In this document: positions 17,380 to 24,873 of the stretch, in pieces
Numbering within the stretch: position 1 is the first letter of the stretch
How the letters are laid out: each line of letters opens with the position of its first letter
Source of the DNA: CAJXNP01 sp050305935
GTDB taxonomy: Bacteria; Bacteroidota; Bacteroidia; Cytophagales; Cyclobacteriaceae
DNA: 54,857 bases
Assembly (NCBI GenBank): GCA_050305935.1
Contig: JBNLGG010000023.1
Location: 1-54,857, forward strand
Reading direction: 5' to 3'
Notes under the pieces: generated by a model
Database searches by the model: none
What the model was told of the DNA's origin: nothing
Seen by the model: the letters and a program-made list of their open reading frames with translations, nothing else
Made by a program: the position numbers and the translations under genes

Positions 17380-18081
17380 TTAGCCGTTTGCTGCTATTTG
17401 ATGAAGCGCTTTTTCGTCAATGACCTCTATGCCACTGTGATTTTCATGAATTATCCCCTCGTCTTTCAACTCCTTCAGCACTCTGATAGCACTTTCTTTC
17501 GTCATACCTGTTAATTCAGCAATGTCTTGTTTGCTGAGGTGTTCAATTTTTTCTTTGTTGTAAATATCATCATGAAGGTATAACAAAGCTTCAGCAATAC
17601 GTCCCTCCATATTTTTTTGGGTCAGAACAGTAAACCTGTTAAAAGTAAACAATTGTCTGGTGGCGCATTCCTTAATAAATGCGTCCGCAAATACGGGGTT
17701 TTTACGAATAACTTCCTTCAGTGAGTGTGCATCTATGAAACAAACGCTACTGTCCAACAGTGCGGTAATGGAGTAGTGATGGCGCATGTCAACGTACATG
17801 CCCGGGCCTCCGTTGAATTCAAATGGCAAGGTGAGTGATATGATCAGATTACGTCCCTTACTTCCTTCTATGTATGCCTTTCCCAGTCCCTTGTTCAATA
17901 GAAAGACATGAGTGAGAGGAGTTCCTTGTTTACAGATTATTTCATCCTTTTTAAAATTGACCTCTATTCTGTTTTTATTGAGATACTCCAACTCCTTGTC
18001 CCTTAAAATGCGGAACAGGTGATTGTGTTTGAAGCAAAATTTGCAGTTAGTACACTCGAATTTATTTTCAAATTCGGTCAT
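17380..18081 (-). CDS. Crp/Fnr-family transcriptional regulator with cysteine-rich N-terminus
   Basis: A 233-residue regulator with an N-terminal cysteine cluster (C10, C13, C16), a cyclic-nucleotide-binding-like beta roll (about 40-125), a dimer helix, and a winged helix-turn-helix whose helices span about 182-211 (LSKQDIAELTGMTKESAIRV). The recognition helix keeps Glu196 and Arg200, which in this family contact TGA/TCA half sites. C114 falls where E. coli FNR has its fourth cluster ligand, so an oxygen-labile Fe-S cluster is possible, though the spacing CX2CX2C differs from FNR's CX2CX5C. It is divergent from the haem-protein operon and convergent with the multihaem gene. Likely targets are those genes and ccoNO. 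Confidence 0.88.
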   Translation of the reverse strand: MTEFENKFECTNCKFCFKHNHLFRILRDKELEYLNKNRIEVNFKKDEIICKQGTPLTHVFLLNKGLGKAYIEGSKGRNLIISLTLPFEFNGGPGMYVDMRHHYSITALLDSSVCFIDAHSLKEVIRKNPVFADAFIKECATRQLFTFNRFTVLTQKNMEGRIAEALLYLHDDIYNKEKIEHLSKQDIAELTGMTKESAIRVLKELKDEGIIHENHSGIEVIDEKALHQIAANG

Positions 18082-18388
18082 CTTGGTTCTTGTAGAAAGT
18101 TGTAAGCACTATACTGTACCGTCGATAATAAATTTACGACAGGCAACACCATTTTAAAAAGATTTATATCATATAAATACATGATTTAAATCAAAAAATC
18201 CATAGCAAAGATCATTGCTATTGCGATTTTATATCTCCCGCTTCTGATTGGCTTGAAATCATTTATAAGGCAAATTTGTATGGCAGGCGTGATGCTGATT
18301 TATCGGTTTTATAACCTGCAAAACAAGATTTTCTTAAAAAAAGAAATTGCGTTTTTGCTATGCGATTAACCTTAAAGAATGTTTAATC
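18082..18388. other. Divergent regulatory region between the regulator and the haem-protein operon
   Basis: About 300 bases with no credible gene. It is AT-rich and must hold the promoters of both the minus-strand regulator and the plus-strand operon that starts at 18389. The one clear element is the Fnr-type box at 18181-18194. I found no strict TAnnTTTG element with a good -33 partner. Confidence 0.5.
18181..18194. promoter_or_regulatory. Crp/Fnr-type operator in the divergent promoter region
   Basis: ATGATTTAAATCAA holds a perfect TGAT-N4-ATCA palindrome, and its right half is the full ATCAA. It lies 100 bases ahead of the regulator start and about 200 ahead of the haem-protein start, so it could serve autoregulation and operon control together. 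Confidence 0.6.
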
Positions 18389-19666
18389 ATGGTTGGGTAC
18401 CCAAAAATTTATATTGTATATGTAACGGTAATGTTGGTCTGTATCTCCTGTACCAATGATATTCGAGAATATACTCCTCTCCCCGTTTCTGAACAGACCA
18501 TGTCTTTAGAAGCAGCATACACAACACAGGCTCCCGGGAGTATCAGTGCGGCTTATTGGAATACCGCAGATTATGTAGTGATACCTGTTGAAAATGTACT
18601 AACAAAACAAGCAGATGATACTGATGGTCTGCTGAATGTAAATGGGATGTACAATGGGCTGGGAGATTTTAATCGGGGAGATGATGCGCTGCTGGTAGTA
18701 AAGGCTGCATACGATGATGTTAATTTGTACATGCTCTTTTCCTGGCAGGATAGAGACTACAATGTTTCGCAGTCCAACTGGCTTTTTAACGGGCCGGAAG
18801 ATCCGCTAAAATCAGGTGAAAATCGATTCGGCTGGACGTCCCAGCGAAATGATGACAATCTGATAGTTTCATTTGAAAATGGATCTGGGGAAAGAGATAT
18901 TTGGAAATGGAGCCTGGCATTGTCAGAGCCAGTTGGTTATGCCATAGACATGCATGGTTCTGATCCGTCCTGGACACCAGATGCGGGAAAGACGGCCTTT
19001 GTTAGGAATATTAAAGATGAGGGGGACGCACGGTCAGGGCCAAAGTATCAGTGGGATGGTCAGGATCAGGAAGTCAATCGCAGTCTGGGTGGAAGCACCT
19101 TTCTTGACCCGGGATTTTATCTGTTGAAACCTACCGACTTCACCGGAGATATATTAGAAGGAGAATCGACCTACAAGGTAGCCTGTGGTTTTTGCCATGG
19201 CATGGGTGGTGATGGGAATGGAGCTTTTCAGAATAGTAATGTGCCTCTTAATGTACCAGGGTGGTTAAACAGGTATACACAGCAGCAGCTCGACAATGTC
19301 ATTGGCAATACGGAAACACACAGGGGTGCCAGGTACTGGAATGGGTTAAGTTCGGAAGAACAGGTAAACCTGGGTGCCAGATTAAGAGCATTTGCGGGTA
19401 TTCCCGGATATCTGTTACAGACACCGGACGGTAGTAGCGCTGATGTTAGATCAGAATCAAATGTGCTCTTATCGAGAATAGACTACGAGGCAGATAATGT
19501 GGGATATAAATTGTTGCTCATCAGAAAGCTGAAAACCGGAAATGACGATGATGTGCAGTTTAACAGTACTTCAGGGTCTGTCTACAATTTTAATATCTAC
19601 CTCACCGATGACGATAATCTGAACCTGGTAGGAAAAATGGACAACCAGTTGAAGTTCGTGAAATGA
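18389..19666 (+). CDS. Ethylbenzene-dehydrogenase-type haem-binding protein fused to cytochrome c
   Basis: From the ATG at 18389 (425 residues) a lipoprotein-like signal ends at LVCISC. A domain resembling the haem b-binding gamma subunit of ethylbenzene dehydrogenase and DMSO-reductase relatives follows (about 35-245: AYWNTADYVVIPVE near its start, then VNLYMLFSWQDRDYNV). A cytochrome c motif, CGFCH, lies at C266-C269-H270. The haem b domain normally partners a molybdopterin subunit, but none is encoded here, so it probably serves as an electron carrier. The in-frame ATG at 18347 would precede the signal peptide by 14 residues. The next gene starts within or just after the stop, so the two are coupled. 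Confidence 0.85.
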   Translation: MVGYPKIYIVYVTVMLVCISCTNDIREYTPLPVSEQTMSLEAAYTTQAPGSISAAYWNTADYVVIPVENVLTKQADDTDGLLNVNGMYNGLGDFNRGDDALLVVKAAYDDVNLYMLFSWQDRDYNVSQSNWLFNGPEDPLKSGENRFGWTSQRNDDNLIVSFENGSGERDIWKWSLALSEPVGYAIDMHGSDPSWTPDAGKTAFVRNIKDEGDARSGPKYQWDGQDQEVNRSLGGSTFLDPGFYLLKPTDFTGDILEGESTYKVACGFCHGMGGDGNGAFQNSNVPLNVPGWLNRYTQQQLDNVIGNTETHRGARYWNGLSSEEQVNLGARLRAFAGIPGYLLQTPDGSSADVRSESNVLLSRIDYEADNVGYKLLLIRKLKTGNDDDVQFNSTSGSVYNFNIYLTDDDNLNLVGKMDNQLKFVK

Positions 19667-19683
19667 CGATTAAACAGTATACA

Positions 19684-20094
19684 ATGAAAAAGTTGATAAA
19701 TAGGAAAGGTATTAATTGGGCGCAATTACTCATTTATGGCGTGCTGGGATCCGGATTATTCTTCTCCGGCCTGACTTCCTGTACCTTTGACACCAATGAA
19801 TTTAAACCAATAGTTGTTCCTGATACGGTAAGTTTTATGAATGATATCGTGGAACCAATTTTTGCACCGAAATGTGCCTATTCCGGATGTCATTCAGATA
19901 ATGGTATTCCACCCATTCTGATAACTGAGAAAGCATATAATAGCCTTCAGAAAGGTTCCATTAACCTGAACGAACCGGAAAACAGTCTGCTTTACAAGAA
20001 AATAAATACCGGTGGATCCATGGCCATCTACGCCTCAGATCAAGACCGGCAAATCATAATCACATGGATTGAACAAGGAGCCCCAAATAATTAA
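19684..20094 (+). CDS. Small c-type cytochrome lipoprotein with CX4CH motif
   Basis: A protein of about 136 residues with a long N-terminal hydrophobic signal ending in the lipobox GLTSC, then the segment VSFMNDIVEPIFAPKCAYSG and a CAYSGCH (CX4CH) haem site. The C-terminal ITWIEQGAPNN is typical of the cytochrome c-like domain common in Bacteroidota and Planctomycetes. The expanded CX4CH spacing seems to be normal in that group. An alternative ATG at 19663 overlaps the previous stop. It probably carries one haem at a membrane surface beside the preceding haem protein. Confidence 0.8.
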   Translation: MKKLINRKGINWAQLLIYGVLGSGLFFSGLTSCTFDTNEFKPIVVPDTVSFMNDIVEPIFAPKCAYSGCHSDNGIPPILITEKAYNSLQKGSINLNEPENSLLYKKINTGGSMAIYASDQDRQIIITWIEQGAPNN

Positions 20095-20098
20095 CACA

Positions 20099-20989
20099 AT
20101 GAAAAAGATTAAATTTTTATATCCCCTAATCATAATTCTTGTCGCGTGTTCACACAGTATCTTTGCCCAGGAGGAAGAAGAAAGTAGCAAAGCAAAACCA
20201 GCACGAAAGGCTTTTGAAAGCCCGGTTTTAATCGAGCAGCAAACAGATGTGATCAATTTGGCCAAAACCCTGGAATGGAATATTCAACACCGGTTTGGTA
20301 CCATTGGCAACGGAGCTGGAGATTTGGCAGGATTGTTTGCTCCGTCGAATATTCGTTTAGGTTTTAGCTATTCTGTTATTGACAGGGTAGGCGTGGGATT
20401 TGGTCTTACGAAAAAGGATGTGACAAATCCTTATATCGATCTGAATGTAAAGGTGAAAATTTTGCAGCAGTCGAAATCAGGAGGAAGCCCGGTTAACGTA
20501 ACCTATTTTGGAAACGTAGTCAGGGACAATCGCGATGAGAGCAATTTTGAAAAGAATGTTTATCGATATTCATATTTTAATCAATTCATTGTTTCCCGCC
20601 GTTTTAATAAAAACTTCTCCATGCAGGCTTCCTACATGTTTTCACATTTTAATGTGGTGGATACTTTGTATACCAATTACATGTCAGGAATTAGCGTTGC
20701 GGCCAGGTATAAAGTAAGCTCTCAGGGATCAATTTTATTAGAATTTACCCAGCCCCTTTTTCAATATACAGTCAATGATGAAATCCATGGAGATCTGACC
20801 AGGGAAGTCGGGCCAGAACCAAACCTGGCACTGGCTTATCAAGTAGCTACCAGCTCTCATGTTTTTCAGTTCTTCTTTACCACCTACCGCTCTATTCTAC
20901 CTCAGTATAACCTGGCATATAATACCAACAAATTGAACAATACAGGGATTTTGTTTGGGTTCAATATGACACGATTGTGGAACTTTTAG
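20099..20989 (+). CDS. DUF5777 outer-membrane beta-barrel protein
   Basis: A protein of about 296 residues with a signal peptide (cleavage near SIFAQ), then the family start AFESPVLIEQQTDVINLAKT and alternating amphipathic strands, ending in the aromatic RLWNF typical of outer-membrane barrels. The IQHRFGTIGNG and FAPSNIRLGFSY segments are characteristic of DUF5777. Its function is not established. Encoded 4 bp after one cytochrome gene and 12 bp before the Fe-S gene, it could be the barrel through which, or beside which, haem lipoproteins pass electrons. That role is inference. Confidence 0.85.
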   Translation: MKKIKFLYPLIIILVACSHSIFAQEEEESSKAKPARKAFESPVLIEQQTDVINLAKTLEWNIQHRFGTIGNGAGDLAGLFAPSNIRLGFSYSVIDRVGVGFGLTKKDVTNPYIDLNVKVKILQQSKSGGSPVNVTYFGNVVRDNRDESNFEKNVYRYSYFNQFIVSRRFNKNFSMQASYMFSHFNVVDTLYTNYMSGISVAARYKVSSQGSILLEFTQPLFQYTVNDEIHGDLTREVGPEPNLALAYQVATSSHVFQFFFTTYRSILPQYNLAYNTNKLNNTGILFGFNMTRLWNF

Positions 20990-21001
20990 ACTTGATACAA
21001 G

Positions 21002-21970
21002 ATGGGCATTGAAAATAAAAACACAAACCGTCGCAAGTTTCTTCAAAACGGCCTGAAGCTGGGAACGGCCCTAGCCGCGGGCGCTGCAACCGCAATGAGC
21101 ATAGGCAGCGAGGATGGTGAACCCGCGCCGAAGGAAACGGTGAAGGTGTTGACAACGGACGGACAGGTTATAGAAGTTGAAAAGAAAAAGGTATGTAAAA
21201 TAGATCCATGTACACCTCCCCAAGGCGTTGAAGCAAGACGAGGCATACCCGGGAGAAAGTTTGTGATGGTGATCGATTTAGCCAAATGTAAAAATGCAAG
21301 AAAATGTATTGAAGGATGCCAGGAGGGTCATAATCTGTCACCAGATGTGGAATGGCTAAAGGTGTACCTGATGAAGGACAACCCGCAGGGAGAACCGTAT
21401 TGGTTCCCTCGTCAATGCTTCCACTGCGATAACCCTCCCTGTGTAAAAGTGTGTCCTGTAGGAGCAACCTTTAAACGTGAGGACAACCTTGTATTAGTGG
21501 ATAGTGACAGATGTATCGGGTGCAAGTTTTGCGTAGTGGCTTGTCCTTATTCAGTCCGTGTTTTTAATTGGGAAAAACCACCTGAATCCGCTGTTGCCAA
21601 AGCAGATTACAGCCCTGAGACAAGCGTTCCAGCTCAAATTGGAACAGTTAATAAATGTGATTTTTGTGCCGATCGTGCAAGGGAAGGAAAGTTGCCATAT
21701 TGTGCTACAAGTTGTCCAATGGGGGCGATCTATTACGGGGATAAAAATGAAGATGCGGTTTCCAATGGAACAGAGACATTGAGGTTCAAACAATTGATCA
21801 AAGAACGGTCAGGGTATCGGTATCGGGAAGAATTGGGTACAGCACCTAATGTGTATTATCTACCACCTGTCGATAGGATGTTTGACTACGAAAGAGGTCT
21901 CACAGATCTTCCTGAGGAGAAGAAACACATATATGATAAAATTATTTCCAGTGAGAATTTAAATGACTAA
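21002..21970 (+). CDS. Tat-exported 4Fe-4S electron-transfer protein (DmsB/NrfC/DsrO-like)
   Basis: A 322-residue protein with a twin-arginine signal (NRRKFLQNGL, residues 9-18) and four cysteine sets. The first is C96-C102-C106 with Ala99 where a ligand is usual. The others are C139-C142-C147-C151, C171-C174-C177-C181 and C219-C222-C234-C238. Two extra cysteines, C65 and C70, precede them. Such proteins pass electrons between an NrfD-type membrane subunit and a periplasmic partner. The NrfD gene follows after 6 bp. There is no molybdopterin subunit in the operon, so the partner may be one of the cytochromes. Confidence 0.9.
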   Translation: MGIENKNTNRRKFLQNGLKLGTALAAGAATAMSIGSEDGEPAPKETVKVLTTDGQVIEVEKKKVCKIDPCTPPQGVEARRGIPGRKFVMVIDLAKCKNARKCIEGCQEGHNLSPDVEWLKVYLMKDNPQGEPYWFPRQCFHCDNPPCVKVCPVGATFKREDNLVLVDSDRCIGCKFCVVACPYSVRVFNWEKPPESAVAKADYSPETSVPAQIGTVNKCDFCADRAREGKLPYCATSCPMGAIYYGDKNEDAVSNGTETLRFKQLIKERSGYRYREELGTAPNVYYLPPVDRMFDYERGLTDLPEEKKHIYDKIISSENLND

Positions 21971-21976
21971 TGGATC

Positions 21977-23314
21977 GTGGAAACAAGCAACATTTCAATA
22001 AATGATTTTGTGCCAAAACTGGAAAAGCCTACCGGCCGATGGTATGCCTGGCTGGGTTTCCTGATCGTGATCGTTTTATTTGGCATGTATGCACTGGGGC
22101 GTCAGATCCAGGAAGGTCAGATCATCACCGGCATGCGGGACAATGTACCCTGGGGTATTTATACGGCTAACTTCGTGTTTTTTATGGGATTAAGCTATGC
22201 AGGAGCATTGATCAGTTGTTCCTTTCAGCTACTCAGGATTTCCTGGGGAAAGCCTTTTCTCAGAGTCGCCGAACTAATTACAGTATCTTCTTTAATTGTT
22301 GGGGCGCCTTTTATACTTTTCTGTTTGGGACGTTTAGATAGGATCCAATACCTATTCGTTTACGGTCGTATTCAGTCGCCCATCACCTGGGATGTTATTG
22401 CCATCACAACCGACCTGGTTTTTTGTATAGCATTTTTATATTTCACCCACATACGCGACTTCGCGAAATTGCGTGATCTGCCAAACCTGAACGTTGCTTC
22501 CTGGAGAAAAAAGCTGTACCGGATTTTATCGCTTGGTTACCATGGAACGCATCAGCAAAAACAATATCTACATCAGGCCCATGATATCATGGCAGCGATC
22601 ATCATACCTACGGCGATCATAGCTTATTCTTTGCTATCATGGTTATTTGGAATGAGCCTGAGGCCAGGATGGCACAGCACCATTTTTGGGCCATACTTTG
22701 TAGTTACCGCCACTTATTCGGGATTGGCGCTGCTCATCGTCATCATGTGGATTTATCGAAAGACCAGCAAGCTGGAAAATCTTTTTACAAATAAGCAATT
22801 CAGCTATTTGTCGTTCGGTTTGGTTCTGATGACACTAATCTACACTTACTTCACATTTAGTGAGTATATTACCGAGTGGTACAATTTGACCAAGACCAAT
22901 AGCTTGCTGTTCGAAAAGCTCTTTAATTTCTCGGGTTTTGGCTGGTTAGAAGCGGCACATATCGTGTTTGCCATGATCGTACCCCTGATCATACTCAGTG
23001 TGCCTTGGTTCAGGACGGTCAACAGTATCTCTTTTGTTTCCTTTTTTATTGTGCTGGCATTGTGGGCAAAACGCTATCTAATCGTCGTACCGACGCTTGA
23101 AACGCCTTTTATTCCCATTCAGGATACCAGGGCCGATTGGGTTCAATATTCTCCCTCTTGGGTTGAGTTGGCGATTACTTTATCAGGTATAGCACTCATG
23201 GTACTGATCTTTTTTGTGGCTTCCAAATGGGCTCCTATAGTCCCTGTGGCCGAAGTGGAAGATGTGGAAGATGGTGAAAAGCCTAAACTAAGGTTTAAAG
23301 TAAAAGGAAATTAA
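21977..23314 (+). CDS. NrfD/PsrC-family quinol-interacting membrane protein
   Basis: A 445-residue polytopic protein with about nine to ten helices. The NVPWGIYTANFVFFMGLSYA segment after the first helix is the NrfD-family hallmark. The family exchanges electrons with the quinone pool and hands them to the partner Fe-S protein, here encoded directly upstream. The frame begins with GTG at 21977; an ATG at 21970 is in another frame and stops quickly. Length and the long C-terminal part resemble the DsrP/HybB-like branch more than short NrfD. It contains no visible haem c motif. Confidence 0.9.
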   Translation: METSNISINDFVPKLEKPTGRWYAWLGFLIVIVLFGMYALGRQIQEGQIITGMRDNVPWGIYTANFVFFMGLSYAGALISCSFQLLRISWGKPFLRVAELITVSSLIVGAPFILFCLGRLDRIQYLFVYGRIQSPITWDVIAITTDLVFCIAFLYFTHIRDFAKLRDLPNLNVASWRKKLYRILSLGYHGTHQQKQYLHQAHDIMAAIIIPTAIIAYSLLSWLFGMSLRPGWHSTIFGPYFVVTATYSGLALLIVIMWIYRKTSKLENLFTNKQFSYLSFGLVLMTLIYTYFTFSEYITEWYNLTKTNSLLFEKLFNFSGFGWLEAAHIVFAMIVPLIILSVPWFRTVNSISFVSFFIVLALWAKRYLIVVPTLETPFIPIQDTRADWVQYSPSWVELAITLSGIALMVLIFFVASKWAPIVPVAEVEDVEDGEKPKLRFKVKGN

Positions 23315-24211
23315 ATGAAAAAGGGTATGACACCAATTATTTCATTGAAAATCAGAACCCTCATCATTACATTAATGATAGGTGTTTTTGGTTTTAATCT
23401 TACGGCAAATGGTCAAAGTGAGAAAGAAAGAACCAGGCTAAAATTATATGCCGCCAAGCACCCGGATGGAAGTAAAAAGTTGACTGCGGCACTTCTTGCC
23501 GGTAAGGGTAAGGATATGCATAACGTAGCAGGTGCCGAAATTGAATTTTCTGCTTCCGGGGCAGATACTACTATTCTTCTTGCTGCTTTATCAACAGATG
23601 CGGATGGAAATGCTATACTGTTTATAGATCCGGGCTACCGATTTCCTGTGGATGACGAAGGAAAAACCATGATTGAAGCTTCGTACGGTGGAAGTGATTT
23701 ATATCGCTCTTCATCTAACGACCTGGAGATATTTGAATTAACTTTTGAATTAACTTTTGAAATTGAAGATTCTGTTAAGTACGTCTACATTTCTGCAAAC
23801 CAAATATCACCCGAGGGCGAAAGTCTACCTGTCGAAGGATTGGATATTAACATCGGTGTGGCAAGGTTATTTAGCATTTTGCACATAGGCGAAGCTGAAA
23901 CCGACGAAGATGGTGTAGCAAGCTTTGAATTTCCTGACGATGTACCAGGCGATGATGACGGTACCATTACGATAGTTACCCGCATAGAGGACCATGATGA
24001 TTATGGTACTGTTGAGCAGCGAGGGGATGTGGAGTGGGGTTTGCCTGTCTCTTACGAACTAAAGTCTTTGTCGAGACAATTGTGGACCGATGAGGCCCCC
24101 TTGTGGATGATCATTTCTGTATTTGTGATCTTAACCGGGGCCTGGTACCATTTCTTCCTTTCCGTGTATAAGCTGAGCAAAATCAGGAAAATAAAGGAGT
24201 CAAATACTTAA
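23315..24211 (+). CDS. Periplasmic two-domain protein with C-terminal membrane anchor
   Basis: A 298-residue protein with a signal peptide (cleavage near TANGQ), two beta-rich segments of Ig-like or carboxypeptidase-regulatory type (about 40-145 and 155-245), and a membrane helix at about 265-285 followed by basic residues. Its ATG follows the NrfD stop directly. No cofactor motif is present, so it may scaffold or dock cytochromes to the NrfD complex. A 12-base unit is repeated in tandem at 23732-23755, giving the ELTFELTFE duplication between the domains. The protein is not recognised beyond fold type. Confidence 0.7.
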   Translation: MKKGMTPIISLKIRTLIITLMIGVFGFNLTANGQSEKERTRLKLYAAKHPDGSKKLTAALLAGKGKDMHNVAGAEIEFSASGADTTILLAALSTDADGNAILFIDPGYRFPVDDEGKTMIEASYGGSDLYRSSSNDLEIFELTFELTFEIEDSVKYVYISANQISPEGESLPVEGLDINIGVARLFSILHIGEAETDEDGVASFEFPDDVPGDDDGTITIVTRIEDHDDYGTVEQRGDVEWGLPVSYELKSLSRQLWTDEAPLWMIISVFVILTGAWYHFFLSVYKLSKIRKIKESNT

Positions 24212-24271
24212 TTTCAATTATAAAAAACATCAATTAAAGATAGTTAATCGGAAAATCTAAAATCGAATATC

Positions 24272-24691
24272 ATGAGAGAAAACATCAAATCGCCGGGGAT
24301 ATTTGCATTGACAATCATTGTAATGCTTGGATTGCTTTCTTTTACTTCTCCCCGGATATTGAGTCCGGACGATTGGGAGGTCCCTGCAAAATATAAAAGC
24401 ATGAAAAATCCCCAGAAAGATGCGGATGATGAAGATGAAATTGGAAAAGGTTTGTACAAAAAACATTGTCAATCCTGCCATGGGAAGGAAGGCTACGGAG
24501 ATGGTACAAAAGCCGCAGAACTTGAAACAGAAATGAGGGATCTTACGGCAGAGGAAGTTCAATCGCAATCTGACGGTGCCCTTTATTACAAGAGCATTAT
24601 TGGCCGGGATGAAATGCCAAACTTTGAAAAGAAGATGCCAGGTGAAGAGGATCGCTGGTTACTCATTAATTATCTCCGGACTTTAGAATAA
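24272..24691 (+). CDS. Monohaem class I cytochrome c
   Basis: A 139-residue protein with an N-terminal hydrophobic signal or anchor (about 9-26), an acidic linker and a compact cytochrome c domain. The haem site CQSCH lies near residue 66-70 and a likely Met ligand in GRDEMPNF. It ends with DRWLLINYLRTLE, the usual C-terminal helix of class I cytochromes. It is 60 bp after the anchored protein gene and is followed by a terminator, so it closes the operon. It could take electrons from the NrfD/Fe-S module to the cbb3 oxidase. Confidence 0.88.
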   Translation: MRENIKSPGIFALTIIVMLGLLSFTSPRILSPDDWEVPAKYKSMKNPQKDADDEDEIGKGLYKKHCQSCHGKEGYGDGTKAAELETEMRDLTAEEVQSQSDGALYYKSIIGRDEMPNFEKKMPGEEDRWLLINYLRTLE

Positions 24692-24705
24692 TCACTAATC
24701 AGGAT

Positions 24706-24730
24706 AGGGGGAACTAGTTTCCCCTTATTT
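24706..24730 (+). terminator. Terminator after the cytochrome c gene
   Basis: AGGGGGAA (24706-24713) pairs with TTTCCCCT (24718-24725), including one G-T pair, around a CTAG loop. A T-rich tail (TATTT) follows, 14 bases after the stop codon. It marks the end of the operon that began at 18389. Confidence 0.7.
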
Positions 24731-24764
24731 GTGAATGAGCCAACAACAATAGGGATGCTTTGTA

Positions 24765-24779
24765 TTGTAACCGTTACAA
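24765..24779. promoter_or_regulatory. 15-bp perfect palindrome upstream of ccsBA
   Basis: TTGTAAC-C-GTTACAA is an exact palindrome with 7-base arms, about 95 bases ahead of the cytochrome maturation gene. It is too short for a good terminator and has no T-run, so an operator is the likelier reading. The binding protein is unknown. Confidence 0.35.
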
Positions 24780-24873
24780 AGTTGCTGCCGGAGGTGGCGA
24801 AAAAAATTGAATAAAAAGGCCCCACACCTTTTGATAGCCCTTTTTGAAATCTTCCAAAAATTAGTTTACTGCA

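Noticed and set aside
16000..24700. Reading the island as a nitrite, sulfite, polysulfide or tetrathionate reductase
   Set aside because: No NrfA, DsrAB, PsrA or TtrA-type catalytic subunit is encoded, so the NrfD and Fe-S genes alone do not define a substrate.
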